The notes: generated by a model not told the origin, from the sequence alone. A stretch of 60,892 bases of DNA from Bacteroidetes bacterium HGW-Bacteroidetes-10 (GCA_002842695.1 PHDT01000013.1:1-60892); one strand, 5' to 3'. Shown: positions 9,501-18,374, numbered from the stretch's first letter. Program-made: numbers and translations.

Positions 9501-10115
9501 GGACTTACTCAGATAATGTCAGAGGAGCTCTCAGCCTTTACGATGGATGAAATAAAGTCGTTTGCCGAGAACATGAACAACTCTGCAAGGCACCTTTTCA
9601 GTCTGCTTGAAAATCTTTTACAGTGGTCAAGGATGCAGCAGGGAGCTATTACGTTCAGGCCTCAGTCTGTACTTTTAAGCACAATTACTCACGATAATAT
9701 GGGTTGGCTTACTCAGTCTGCTCAGGAGAAAGATATTTCACTTACAATTGACATTCCTCAGGATATGAGCGTAGTAGCAGACATAAATATGCTTCAGACA
9801 GTAATAAGAAACCTTATTTCAAATGCAATCAAGTTCACCCCAAAAGGAGGATCTGTTTTGCTTTCTGCCCGGCAGGCCCCGGAAAATATTGAAATCTCAA
9901 TAAAAGATAATGGAATTGGAATGAACAGCGAAATACTGGGCAACCTCTTTAAACTGAAAACTTCAATCGGACGTGCAGGTACAGACGGAGAACCCAGTAC
10001 AGGTCTGGGATTGATGATTTGTAACGAGTTGGTTGAACTTCATGGAGGAAAAATCATTGTAAACTCCTCTGAGGGGAAAGGATCTGAGTTTATTGTCCAG
10101 ATACCAGTCAGGTAA
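6588..10115 (+). CDS. two-component sensor histidine kinase with Reg_prop propellers and Y_Y_Y domain (copy 1)
   Basis: The ATG at 6588 gives 1175 residues. A hydrophobic N-terminus ends in a lipobox-like AAESC. I count 14 Reg_prop repeats (typical unit NIWFGTDGGGVTKFDG) between about residues 150 and 740, enough for two seven-bladed propellers. They are followed by a Y_Y_Y domain (YGNLPPGKYKFRVRA), one membrane segment (about 895-918), a short coiled coil and a HisKA/HATPase kinase: phospho-acceptor His961 in IIAHDLRGPFSS, N box NLISNAIKFTP, G1 DNGIGM, G2 GEPSTGLGL. It resembles hybrid two-component sensors for glycans but ends after the ATPase, with no receiver and no AraC domain. A close paralog starts 23 bp downstream. 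The signal sensed is unknown. Confidence 0.9.
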   Translation: MKASVGSQIKTVLILLGFFFAAESCRSGKEYSHEKIAAPRVVKVSGHKISADSISLPAPLPAGDPIIVTVGKLRENVPETNIKLAGLPETLIVTEPVKKTIGINSPDAPVITTVKEVPVFCKAPEMVLAKDAYIKDINPHNFSSYSKLQGLRHDQVRALIEDNLGNLWLGTDDGLTRFDGKYFSHYTTEQGLNNNLILSLIQDSKGNIWFGTFRGGVTRYDGMNLTTFSASSGLPSDIVNSIFEDNTGKIWIGTGGGVCVYDGKYITTYTTAQGLCGNDVRAINQDNKGNIWIATNGGGLSLFDGKSFTSYTEKEGFANNFTASLYKDKAGNMWIGATNSGVIKFDGKSFTHYTKKTGLGSNSIRTIMEDNTGNLWFGTTDAGLTMFDGKFFHQFNMKEGLGSDYIRSSLQDSNGNIWFGTRMAGLTRYEGNKFTHMTENEGLSNNRVMNILEDKDGNMWFATFGGYVSIVGTKEIDSVKRKVFKLFGSKEGLKSSRIYSLLQDDSGNIWFGTDGGGVTKFDGKKTYTYTKEQGLADDAIRTVFQAKSGKMWFATYGAGLSVFDGKHFTNFTTANGLSSNNILSIFQDSRGTIWLGTDGGGVMAYKNDTITHYTQKQNFFSNTVYSIAEDKQGDIWFGTGGAGLVKYDGENFVQYAEESGLNNNHVLSMIIGKYGNIWAGTRFGINFVHNQDVSEAKDTSKILKIVSYNFEDGFIGIGCNLDAIGGQSDGTMWVGTTDRLTAYHGKKEKQDFVEPNLQITALQLFHEDIPWSLLHRQKDTSITLHNGVEIGRFHFSEISRWYGLPKDLKLSYKHNYLSFNFIGITQSHINKINYDYMLEGMDKSWSSHTTRTEVTYGNLPPGKYKFRVRAIRQDGTPGNEQSYSFTITPPWWKTWTFYFALAGLIIFLVLLLMRQRERSLVHDKDLLEKKVKEQTSELTQKNQELQMTNMEKDKLFSIIAHDLRGPFSSFLGLTQIMSEELSAFTMDEIKSFAENMNNSARHLFSLLENLLQWSRMQQGAITFRPQSVLLSTITHDNMGWLTQSAQEKDISLTIDIPQDMSVVADINMLQTVIRNLISNAIKFTPKGGSVLLSARQAPENIEISIKDNGIGMNSEILGNLFKLKTSIGRAGTDGEPSTGLGLMICNELVELHGGKIIVNSSEGKGSEFIVQIPVR

Positions 10116-10138
10116 TTTATTAATAATTCTGTTATAAT

Positions 10139-13100
10139 ATGAATTTTAACCCTGCCGGAAAATCCATAAAAAAAATAATTTACACACTTGTAATTTTTTC
10201 TCTAATCTCCTGTTCAGGCGAAAAGGAAAAGCAATCGGCAGAAATTTCCGACTCTTTGGTTATTAAAGCAGAAGGAGATATTGTTCCGGCAGACAGTATA
10301 ATGCCACCGGTTATTACTCCTGCAGGCAAACCTACTGTTACTTCGGTTGGAAGAATTAACGGAGCTACAAATTTTCAGTCAGTTCATTCAGTTTTTATCC
10401 CTCGTGTAATTGAGATGAAAGATCCAATTATTAAGAAAGTTGGATTGAATGGAGTAAGAACTCCCCAGTCAATTCCGGCCAAGGGAGTAAAAAGAGTTTG
10501 TGAGCTTCCTGAGAAGGTTCTCGTGAAGGAGCCCTATTTTAAGGATATTAATCCATCAAATTTTTTCTATTTTGGTAAACAGCAGGGATTAAGGCACGAC
10601 CAGATAAGATGCATGATTCAGGACAAAATGGGAAATATCTGGCTTGGCACAGACAACGGACTTACTAAATATGATGGTAAGTATTATTATCACTATACTA
10701 CTTTACAAGGTCTGAACCATAATGTAATCATGACCCTCTTTCAGGACTCTGAAGGGAATATTTGGTTCAGCACTTTCGAGGGAGGTGTTACAAAATTTGA
10801 CGGAAGGTACCTTACAACTTTTACAACTGATGGTGGCCTTCCATATAATATTGTAAACAGTATTTTTGAAGACAGCTCAGGAGCAATTTGGTTTGGGACA
10901 AAAAGAGGACTTGCAAAATATGATGGTAATTATTTCACAATCTTCAGAAAAAGCGAAGGTCTCCCATCAAGTGATGTAAGATCAATGCTTCTCGATGATA
11001 CAGGCCGAATGTGGATTGCAACATATGGCGGTGGAATCTCAATTTACGACGGAACTTCATTTACATCTTATACAGACAAGCAAGGATTGCCTCAAAACCT
11101 CATATTTATGTTGTTTAAGGACATCGACGGCAATATCTGGATTAGTACTTCTTATGCAGGTCTTGTTAAATATGACGGAACCAATTTTTTGCATTATACA
11201 GTTAAGGAGGGGCTTGGAAGCAACTCTGTAAGAACCATTGTGCAGGACGAAAATGAAAACCTCTGGTTCGGAAATGGAGTCGGAACAATTACCAGGTTTG
11301 ACGGACGTTCATTCCGTGTTCTTGGCAAAGAAGATGGCCTTGTTGCAGAATCAATGCGCTGTTCAATGATAGACATTAACGGAAATATGTGGTTTGGGAC
11401 ACGCGGTGCAGGACTGATTCGTTTTGATGGAGTGCTCTTTACTCACCTTACACAGGGAGAAGGACTTAGTAACAGCCGTGTAGTAAGTATGCTGGAAGAC
11501 AGATACGGAAATCTTTGGCTGGGAACATACGGGGGCTATGTTACCATCTATTCAGAAAATGAAGAAGATGGTATTTCAAGGTCTAAATTCAGGAAGTTTG
11601 GGAAGGCAGAGGGTCTTTTAGATGGATATATTTTTGCAATGACATCAGATAAAAACGGGAATATCTGGTTTGGAACAGACATGAGAGGCCTATCTGTATA
11701 CGATGGAAATAATACATACACATATACAACAAAACAGGGTATAGAAAACAACAATATTAATACTGTATATGAAGACAGGGCAGGAAACATATGGTTTGCA
11801 AGCTTCTATTCAGGAGTAACAAAATTTGACGGAAAAAACTTTGTTCACTATTCAAAGCAGCAAGGTCTGGCACATAAACAGATTGTATCAATGCTTCAGG
11901 ATAGTAAGGATAATTATTGGTTTGGGAGCAATGGCGGAGGTTTAACTCTTTTTGACGGGAGAACCTTTATACATTTCCATAAAGAGAACGGCTTCCCGGG
12001 GAATACTGTAACTTCTATGGTTGAGGACCGGGAAGGGGTTATATGGTTTGGAACAGAAGTCGGAATTATCAGATATGACGGACAAACCTTTATTAAATAT
12101 AGTGAGGAGAGCGGACTAAGGAATACAAAAATTATGAGCCTTCTCATTGACCAGACCGGGAATCTGTGGGCAGGAACAAGGCAGGGGCTACATGTAATCA
12201 AAAGAAGGTATCTTGAACGTATTGAGTCTTCCAACAAAGATATTTACATTAACAGTTATGATGTTGAAGATGGCTTTCTTGGTGTTGATTGTAATGTTGG
12301 TTCTCTGATTCAAAGCAATAAAGGAACTATATGGATTGGTACTGCAGACAGACTTACTGCCTTTCATGGTGATAATTACTCTTCAGTTTCAGTACCTCCA
12401 AATATTCAGATAACAGGAATTCAGCTATTCAATGAAGAGTTGCCCTGGCCTGAAATTGCAGAAAATATTGACACCACAATTCAGCTTCATAATGGAGTTG
12501 AAATCAAGAATTTTAAATTTAACGATCTTGAAAAGTGGTATTCACTTCCTAAAAATCTCAAGCTTTCACACCAACATAACTACATAACAATAAACTATAT
12601 AGGCATAACTCACTCCCAAATGGCGAATGTTCGCTATCAATACAAACTTGAAGGTCTTGATAAAGACTGGAACATGCCTACTGACAGAACTGAGGTCTCT
12701 TACGGAAACCTTAGTCCGGGTAAATATGAATTCCGTGTAAAAGCAGTATCCGGTGACGGTGAAATGAGCGATGAAGCAGCATATTCATTTACGATACGAC
12801 CTCCCTGGTGGAATACCTGGTGGTTCTATCTGATTGCAGTTTTTGCCCTTGCATCTACGTTTTATAGTTTTGTAAAAAGAAGGGAGTACCAATTAAAAAA
12901 TGACCGGGAACTCCTGCAAAAAAAGGTTGATGCTCAGACCTGCGAATTAACAGACAAAAATACTGAACTTCAGAAACTCAATCTGGAAAAGGATAAATTG
13001 TTTTCGATTATTGCTCACGACTTAAGAGGACCTTTCAGCAGTTTTATTGGCCTCACAAGGCTTATGGCAGACGATCTTGATATTTTTACCAAGGATCAGA

Positions 13101-13663
13101 TAAGGGAATTTGCTGAAAAGATGAATAACTCTGCAAGTAATTTATACAACCTTCTTGAAAATCTTTTGCAGTGGTCAAGAATGCAGCAGGGTACAATTCC
13201 ATTTAATCCAAAACAGTTAAATTTAAAGAGTATCATATCAGAAAGCATGGACTGGATTGAACAGTATGCCAGAGATAAGAGGATAGATGTCAATGTTGAA
13301 ATTCCTGAAAAACTAAATATTACAGCCGACAGCAATATGATTCAGACTATAATCAGAAATCTGGTATCAAATGCAATCAAGTTTACTCCGGAGGGTGGAA
13401 GTGTTACTCTCACTGCCAAATCCAAACCTAAGCGCAAGGTTGAGATTGTCATTTCCGACAATGGAATTGGCATGGAGGAGGAGATGATAGGAAATCTGTT
13501 CCAGATGAATATTGAGACGGGACGCAATGGAACAAACGGAGAACCTAGCACAGGCCTTGGTCTTCTCATTTGCAAGGAGTTTGTTGAGAAGCATAATGGC
13601 TCACTAGAGGTAGAGTCAGAAGTAAATAAAGGGTCACGTTTTATCGTAACCCTTCCCCTTTAA
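10139..13663 (+). CDS. two-component sensor histidine kinase with Reg_prop propellers and Y_Y_Y domain (copy 2)
   Basis: A 1174-residue paralog of the preceding gene with the same architecture throughout: lipobox-like SLISC near residue 25, 14 Reg_prop repeats (for example NIWLGTDNGLTKYDG), Y_Y_Y domain (YGNLSPGKYEFRVKA), one membrane segment about residues 890-912, then HisKA with His960 in IIAHDLRGPFSS, N box NLVSNAIKFTP, G1 DNGIGM and G2 GEPSTGLGL. The kinase halves are much more alike than the propeller halves, as expected if the duplicate adapted to a different ligand while keeping its partner (inference). No response regulator is encoded nearby, so the output must be elsewhere. The convergent DUF6599 gene begins 14 bp beyond its stop. 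Confidence 0.9.
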   Translation: MNFNPAGKSIKKIIYTLVIFSLISCSGEKEKQSAEISDSLVIKAEGDIVPADSIMPPVITPAGKPTVTSVGRINGATNFQSVHSVFIPRVIEMKDPIIKKVGLNGVRTPQSIPAKGVKRVCELPEKVLVKEPYFKDINPSNFFYFGKQQGLRHDQIRCMIQDKMGNIWLGTDNGLTKYDGKYYYHYTTLQGLNHNVIMTLFQDSEGNIWFSTFEGGVTKFDGRYLTTFTTDGGLPYNIVNSIFEDSSGAIWFGTKRGLAKYDGNYFTIFRKSEGLPSSDVRSMLLDDTGRMWIATYGGGISIYDGTSFTSYTDKQGLPQNLIFMLFKDIDGNIWISTSYAGLVKYDGTNFLHYTVKEGLGSNSVRTIVQDENENLWFGNGVGTITRFDGRSFRVLGKEDGLVAESMRCSMIDINGNMWFGTRGAGLIRFDGVLFTHLTQGEGLSNSRVVSMLEDRYGNLWLGTYGGYVTIYSENEEDGISRSKFRKFGKAEGLLDGYIFAMTSDKNGNIWFGTDMRGLSVYDGNNTYTYTTKQGIENNNINTVYEDRAGNIWFASFYSGVTKFDGKNFVHYSKQQGLAHKQIVSMLQDSKDNYWFGSNGGGLTLFDGRTFIHFHKENGFPGNTVTSMVEDREGVIWFGTEVGIIRYDGQTFIKYSEESGLRNTKIMSLLIDQTGNLWAGTRQGLHVIKRRYLERIESSNKDIYINSYDVEDGFLGVDCNVGSLIQSNKGTIWIGTADRLTAFHGDNYSSVSVPPNIQITGIQLFNEELPWPEIAENIDTTIQLHNGVEIKNFKFNDLEKWYSLPKNLKLSHQHNYITINYIGITHSQMANVRYQYKLEGLDKDWNMPTDRTEVSYGNLSPGKYEFRVKAVSGDGEMSDEAAYSFTIRPPWWNTWWFYLIAVFALASTFYSFVKRREYQLKNDRELLQKKVDAQTCELTDKNTELQKLNLEKDKLFSIIAHDLRGPFSSFIGLTRLMADDLDIFTKDQIREFAEKMNNSASNLYNLLENLLQWSRMQQGTIPFNPKQLNLKSIISESMDWIEQYARDKRIDVNVEIPEKLNITADSNMIQTIIRNLVSNAIKFTPEGGSVTLTAKSKPKRKVEIVISDNGIGMEEEMIGNLFQMNIETGRNGTNGEPSTGLGLLICKEFVEKHNGSLEVESEVNKGSRFIVTLPL

Positions 13664-13676
13664 AATTATACTCTCA

Positions 13677-14441
13677 CTATTTTGATGTAAGTACAAGAAC
13701 GTAATCACGCTCCTGTTTTGCGCTGTAAGGAAAATCATTGCCCTCTTCTGAAATGTTTCTTAATGAAGCGGTGAAGTTTTCCTGATTTTCAAGATCTAGA
13801 TAAATCAAATCTTTACTGCCTTTAAGAAGCCATGCAGAATATCCTTCTAAACCGTCAACTGCAGCCATTACAGAGGAGTTTAAATTAGATAGCGATATTG
13901 GTCCTTTGGCATATTTTAGAACAGATGTCACTTTTTCTCCTTCATTGAAATATGATGAAATAGTATCCGGAATTGACAGTTTACCACCGGTCCCATACTT
14001 TTCAAAGAAAAACTCAGCAAGCTCAGTTGCATCACTTGCCGCCGCGGCAGATGAAGCAGTATATACCACAGTAATGTACAAATTACCCATAGCCGTCTGA
14101 AACTGCATTGGAGATGTGCAATCGTAACAAAAGCGACTATCTGCAGGGTTGCACTTAAAAGTATGCTGGGAATAAATACCATAAGCGTCTTCCGGAGATG
14201 GCATTTTGTAAACTTCAACAGTATAGCTGTTTCCTTTGTAGTTGAGTTCAGCAGCCGTGAGCTCTTCAAAGCCATATTCCAGAAACAGGTCGCTGCCTCC
14301 GTTCATAAACCCATACAGAGCCTTTCCCTTGAATACCCTCTCATTTTTTATTTCGGGAGAATCCTGAGCAAATGCAGCTAATGAAGAGACAAGCAAAAGG
14401 AAAAATGTCGCAATTCCGGCAGATATCTGTCTAAATTTCAT
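13677..14441 (-). CDS. DUF6599 family exported protein
   Basis: A protein of 254 residues from the ATG at 14441 (MKFRQISAGIATFF) with a Sec signal peptide ending near AAFAQ. The mature part has the DUF6599 pattern: KALYGFMNGGSDLFLEYGF, then VEVYKMPSPEDAYGIYS, an FEKYG segment, and a late YAKGPISL segment. Family function is unknown to me. The start codon lies inside the end of the upstream DUF362 gene (overlap 14431-14441), so translation is probably coupled. An in-frame start at 14465 is possible but would place the signal peptide internally. Confidence 0.75.
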   Translation of the reverse strand: MKFRQISAGIATFFLLLVSSLAAFAQDSPEIKNERVFKGKALYGFMNGGSDLFLEYGFEELTAAELNYKGNSYTVEVYKMPSPEDAYGIYSQHTFKCNPADSRFCYDCTSPMQFQTAMGNLYITVVYTASSAAAASDATELAEFFFEKYGTGGKLSIPDTISSYFNEGEKVTSVLKYAKGPISLSNLNSSVMAAVDGLEGYSAWLLKGSKDLIYLDLENQENFTASLRNISEEGNDFPYSAKQERDYVLVLTSK

Positions 14442-15579
14442 AAAGTTCAATTTTATTACTGTCACTTACTCCCAGCCCAAGGTCGGTTGCCATATCAAGG
14501 AATCTTGAAGCTTTTGGATTGTCCTCTTTTTGTATGCCTTCTGCAATTCTCTTTTTGATAATAATATCATGCCCCACCCTGTCAACAGCAACAGGGTCTG
14601 AGCCTACAATGAGAGTATTGTAATTACATATAAATTGTGGCTTGGCACCTGGACCACCGTCAAAACATCCTATAAGACCATCAACAATGTTAAGTACTAC
14701 TTTATCTCTAATTGGAGGAAAAGCACAAACATATGCACATGTCTCATGCCATAACTTTCCATGCAAACGGCTTGTGTTGGTTATTGCGCCAAATGCAAGA
14801 TTCTTAAGACATAATGTTGTTGTTGGACCGGCGTTCTTAAGAATTGGGATGTTAATAATCTTGGTTACCTTTTCAGTTGCGATCTTTGTAAAGTATGAGT
14901 ATTTCCCGCCATTTACCATGTAAGGGATAGTATAGTCGTCATGAACACCTTCAACATCTGCGTAGAAATACTGATTCTTCTCAACTCTCTCCTCAGAATA
15001 AAGTTTTCCCTCAGCATTATAGAAACTTCCTTTCTCATCCATGCACTCTGTTCCGGTGATTGTTATACCCGGATAGTTCTCCTTAGTATATCCAACCTCA
15101 TGCAGCTGCATCTCTCTTCTGTCCCAGATTACAATGTTTGCTCTTGGTATCCCTGCCTCTTCCAGCTGACGGATAACTGCACCGGTGACTGCATGAGATG
15201 TTGAGAGTGTTTTTCCTGCAACCGGATTAACTTTTAAGCCAACTATATCCTTTGGTGAAACAAACTTCCTCCATGCCTTTTTCAGATTTTTTTCTCCGGT
15301 GAGTTTTAGCATGCTCTCTTTTAGCATTGTGTATGCAGCATCTGGTGAGGGAACCCCGTCAATAACTGAATTTGGGTTTGTGGCTCTTACTACTTTGCCT
15401 GGATAAAGTCCGGGCATAGACCCTTTTACTCTTGGGATTGCAATTGCATCACTGATGTTTGTTGCCGGTTTGTCATCTGCGCCAAACAGCGGTGACATTT
15501 CGGCGGCTTTTACTACAGGATTGAGCGCAAGCCCGGCCCCTGTCAGGGAGACGAACCTGAAGAAATCTCTTCTTTTCAT
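14431..15579 (-). CDS. DUF362 domain-containing protein with Tat signal
   Basis: A 382-residue protein whose N-terminus MKRRDFFRFVSLTGAGLAL is a twin-arginine signal, implying export in a folded state, often with a cofactor. The mature part has DUF362 features: VGLKVNPVAGK, IPRANIVIWDRREMQL, IPILKNAGPTTTLCLKNLAFGAI, and a late DPVAVDRVGHDII. Some DUF362 proteins carry ferredoxin clusters, but I see no CxxCxxC cluster here, so the Tat route is not explained by a visible Fe-S site. It sits 20 bp after cysS and overlaps the DUF6599 gene downstream by 11 nt. The DUF362-DUF6599 overlap suggests the two act together (inference). Confidence 0.8.
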   Translation of the reverse strand: MKRRDFFRFVSLTGAGLALNPVVKAAEMSPLFGADDKPATNISDAIAIPRVKGSMPGLYPGKVVRATNPNSVIDGVPSPDAAYTMLKESMLKLTGEKNLKKAWRKFVSPKDIVGLKVNPVAGKTLSTSHAVTGAVIRQLEEAGIPRANIVIWDRREMQLHEVGYTKENYPGITITGTECMDEKGSFYNAEGKLYSEERVEKNQYFYADVEGVHDDYTIPYMVNGGKYSYFTKIATEKVTKIINIPILKNAGPTTTLCLKNLAFGAITNTSRLHGKLWHETCAYVCAFPPIRDKVVLNIVDGLIGCFDGGPGAKPQFICNYNTLIVGSDPVAVDRVGHDIIIKKRIAEGIQKEDNPKASRFLDMATDLGLGVSDSNKIELYEI

Positions 15580-15599
15580 GATTATGAGCGTTTATCTGG

Positions 15600-17072
15600 T
15601 TAATTCAAATTCCACTCTGTCCCCTCTTTGGTATCTTTAATCTGGATACCAAGAGCTGTAAGTCTCTCTCTGATTTTGTCGCTGGTTGCGAAATCTTTAC
15701 TTGCCTTTGCCTCTCTCCTCACATCCAGAATCATCTCTACAACTCCCCTTAGTGTTTCTCCTGTTCCCGATGCGGCCTGCTCATCTGTCAGGCCCAGAAT
15801 TCCCACAGAGATCTCTTCAAAAAGCTCTCTAAGAATACTCTTATCCTCTTCCCTTATTACAGTCTGTTTTTCTTTTATTGTATTTACAATCCTCACGGCT
15901 TCAAAGAGATTTGCGATTGCAATTGGTGTGTTCAAATCGTCGCAAAGTGCCGTGTAAACACTCTCTTTAAGTTCGGCTAAACCTTCGATAGCTGTACCGT
16001 TTTGTGCCGATTTTAATTTTGAGGCATCATTCCCTGCCTGAACAAGTCTCTTAAGACCCTTCTCAGCTGCCTGCAGAGCTTCATTACTGAAATCAAGCGT
16101 GCTTCTGTAGTGAGCCTGAAGAATAAAGAACCTTATTGTCATAGGTGAATATGCCTGAACCAGAATTTTGTGATTTCCTGTAAAGAGCTCCTCCAGGGTG
16201 ATGAAATTGCCTAGCGACTTACCCATTTTCTGCCCGTTAATGGTGATCATATTGTTATGCATCCAGTAACGAACACCGCTTTTTCCTCTTGCCGCCGTAT
16301 TCTGAGCCAGCTCACACTCGTGGTGAGGAAAGAGAAGGTCCATTCCACCTCCGTGAATATCAAATGTCTCTCCAAGATATTTCGAAGACATTGCGGAGCA
16401 TTCTACATGCCATCCCGGAAAACCGTCACTCCATGGAGAAGGCCAGCGCATGATATGTTCCGGCGCGGCTTTCTTCCAAAGTGCAAAGTCAAAAGGTGAC
16501 CGCTTGTCACTTTGTCCGTCAAGAGTTCTGGTGTTTGACTGCATATCATCAAGAGAGCGTCCGGAAAGTGCTCCATAATTATGTTTTCTGTTGTATTCCT
16601 CAACATCAAAGTATACAGAGCCATTGCTCTCATATGCAAAACCCTTATCCAGTATCTGGTTTACAAGAGAAATTTGTTCAATAATATGGCCGGATGCCCT
16701 TGGCTCAATGTCAGGAGGAAGAGTGTTAAGCAGTTTCATCGCTTCGTGATACCTGAGGGTGTAGTGCTGAACTACCTCCATTGGCTCCAGCTGCTCCAGA
16801 CGTGCTTTCTGTGCAATTTTATCCTCTCCTGAGTCTGAATCATTTTCCAGGTGACCCACATCAGTAATATTTCTCACATATCTCACCTTGTAACCGATTT
16901 TCCTCAACAGTCGAACCAATACATCATATGTTACTCCCGGTCTTGCGTGACCCAGATGTGCATCGCCATATACAGTTGGACCGCAGACATAAATTCCGGC
17001 AAGGCCCGGTGTCACAGGTTCAAAAATCTCTCTTTTACGGTTAATAGTATTATACAGATAAAACTCTCTCAT
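15600..17072 (-). CDS. cysS: cysteinyl-tRNA synthetase
   Basis: A 490-residue class I aminoacyl-tRNA synthetase that charges tRNA(Cys). Signature positions are intact: the zinc-ligand Cys30 in [10 protein letters not shown], the HIGH-type motif HLGH at 39-42, further zinc ligands in WHVECSAMS and HHECELAQ, and KMGKS at 282-286. The DALR anticodon domain ends with the usual [20 protein letters not shown] segment. Full length for the family. It is followed at 20 bp by the Tat-exported DUF362 gene and preceded by ssb, all on the minus strand. Confidence 0.97.
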   Translation of the reverse strand: MREFYLYNTINRKREIFEPVTPGLAGIYVCGPTVYGDAHLGHARPGVTYDVLVRLLRKIGYKVRYVRNITDVGHLENDSDSGEDKIAQKARLEQLEPMEVVQHYTLRYHEAMKLLNTLPPDIEPRASGHIIEQISLVNQILDKGFAYESNGSVYFDVEEYNRKHNYGALSGRSLDDMQSNTRTLDGQSDKRSPFDFALWKKAAPEHIMRWPSPWSDGFPGWHVECSAMSSKYLGETFDIHGGGMDLLFPHHECELAQNTAARGKSGVRYWMHNNMITINGQKMGKSLGNFITLEELFTGNHKILVQAYSPMTIRFFILQAHYRSTLDFSNEALQAAEKGLKRLVQAGNDASKLKSAQNGTAIEGLAELKESVYTALCDDLNTPIAIANLFEAVRIVNTIKEKQTVIREEDKSILRELFEEISVGILGLTDEQAASGTGETLRGVVEMILDVRREAKASKDFATSDKIRERLTALGIQIKDTKEGTEWNLN

Positions 17073-17095
17073 AATTTGAAGTATTTGAGGGTATC

Positions 17096-17116
17096 GGGAG
17101 TCCGGTAAGGACTCCC
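17096..17116 (-). terminator. strong hairpin between ssb and cysS
   Basis: GGGAGTCC (17096-17103) and GGACTCCC (17109-17116) form a perfect 8-bp GC-rich stem with a 5-nt loop. No T run follows on the minus strand, so it may be an attenuating or stabilising hairpin rather than a classical terminator. It lies 24 nt upstream of the cysS start. Confidence 0.5.
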
Positions 17117-17148
17117 ATCAAACAGACCCCAAAAATACAACAAAATTT

Positions 17149-17499
17149 CTATTCAAAAGACTCCGGGAGATGATGTTTGATACTCAGAGCAACAATCTCA
17201 TATGTCTGGCGCTCCACTCCCGTTTTTGTCTGGTACTGGACGGGCTTTATTCTGCCTGTTACCGACAAAGTATTTCCCTTCCTGATTGATGAAAATTCCG
17301 GCATTCCCTTGCCGGCCCAGGCAACAATATTATGCCAGACCGTCTCCTCCTGCCACTCTCCTTTTTTGTTTTTATAGGCCTCGTTTGTTGCCAGCGATAA
17401 CCGCATCACCTGCACACCATCTTCCAGGGAGTTGATCCTGGGGTCGAATCCCACATTTCCTCTCAGCTCCACACGATTAATCGACTTTTCCATTGTCAT
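17149..17499 (-). CDS. ssb: single-stranded DNA-binding protein (short form)
   Basis: An OB-fold SSB of 116 residues: MEKSINRVELRGNVGFDPR at the start, MRLSLATNEAYKNKKGEW, ETVWHNIVAW, and RKGNTLSVTGRIKPVQYQTK. The fold is complete, but the protein stops at LPESFE shortly after it. The Gly/Pro-rich linker and acidic DDDIPF-like tip that recruit partner proteins in standard SSBs are missing. It may be a second, specialised SSB with the housekeeping copy elsewhere (inference). A minus-strand terminator from the upstream gene lies at 17529-17557, so ssb has its own start of transcription. Confidence 0.9.
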   Translation of the reverse strand: MTMEKSINRVELRGNVGFDPRINSLEDGVQVMRLSLATNEAYKNKKGEWQEETVWHNIVAWAGKGMPEFSSIRKGNTLSVTGRIKPVQYQTKTGVERQTYEIVALSIKHHLPESFE

Positions 17500-17528
17500 T
17501 GAAATTTAATTTGTTTGCAAGACAAAGT

Positions 17529-17557
17529 AAAAAAGCAGAAGTTATATTCTTCTGCTT
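17529..17557 (-). terminator. intrinsic terminator after the histidine phosphatase gene
   Basis: A 9-bp perfect stem AAGCAGAAG/CTTCTGCTT (17533-17541 and 17549-17557) with a 7-nt loop, followed on the minus strand by a T run (A-rich 17529-17534 on the plus strand). It lies 43 bp beyond the phosphatase stop. Confidence 0.8.
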
Positions 17558-17600
17558 ATAAGTATTTAAAATCGATTATAAACGTTTATTTCAGATTTAG

Positions 17601-18218
17601 TCATCTGGTATATTCGATACTGTTTCTTTCAAGAAGAGTAAAAGCACCGTTTTCCTGAGCCACTCTCGAGATACTGCAGGGATAGAAAAACCCGTGTAAC
17701 TTCCAGTAGTCATCTATGGAATTATTTTCGAAGTATGCCATAATCAGACGAAGAATAACCGCATGAGTAACAATAAGAACGCGTTCGCCTTTATGGGCTT
17801 CAAAAAGAGGTAAAACAAAGCTAAGAGCTCTGTTTTGTACCTCATCAAATTTTTCACCCCCAGGACCGGGTATAAATGCAGAAGGGTGAGAACCAAACGC
17901 ATGCATTCGAACAGGGTCCTCTTCTGTTGCCCTGGCAAATGACTTACCCTCAAGATCTGCAAGGTTTATCTCTCTGAGGGAGTCAGAAAGTTCAATACCT
18001 GGAAGTCCCGTCTCTTTCATGATAATAGTAGCCGTTCGTTCTGCTCTTGGCAACGAACTCGAATATATTGCAGTAATCCCTTTATCCCTGAAATATGCTC
18101 CAAGAACACGTGCCTGAGAGAGTCCCATTTCTGTAAGGGGGGAGTCGAGCTGTCCCTGCATCCTTCTTGCCACGTTCCACTCTGTCTGTCCGTGTCTGGT
18201 AAATATTAATTCAGTCAT
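17601..18218 (-). CDS. histidine phosphatase family protein (phosphoglycerate mutase-like)
   Basis: Read from the ATG at 18218 this is a 205-residue protein starting MTELIFTRHGQTEWN, with the catalytic RHG motif at residues 8-10 (His9). It has the expected SSSLPRAERTA segment, the acid/base Glu in SLREINLADLEGK, and the second His in VLIVTHAVILRLIMAY. This is the branch that contains alpha-ribazole phosphatases (CobC) and broad-specificity phosphatases. With no cobalamin genes nearby the substrate stays open. An alternative start at 18242 would add eight non-conserved residues in front of the first beta strand. Confidence 0.88.
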   Translation of the reverse strand: MTELIFTRHGQTEWNVARRMQGQLDSPLTEMGLSQARVLGAYFRDKGITAIYSSSLPRAERTATIIMKETGLPGIELSDSLREINLADLEGKSFARATEEDPVRMHAFGSHPSAFIPGPGGEKFDEVQNRALSFVLPLFEAHKGERVLIVTHAVILRLIMAYFENNSIDDYWKLHGFFYPCSISRVAQENGAFTLLERNSIEYTR

Positions 18219-18374
18219 AATAAGGGGAGAATATGGCTGCAAAGATACTTTTTTAGAAATAACAGCAGAAATTTATTCTTGGACAAAAAAATACATATTC
18301 AGGTATTTATTCAGTAAAAGATGGCATATAACAATCTTAATATGCTAACAGTTAGTAAATTTACAATCAAAAAA

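Noticed and set aside
6588..13663. The two sensors read as full hybrid two-component systems
   Set aside because: Both proteins end within a few residues of the ATPase domain; no receiver or AraC-type HTH is encoded after them.
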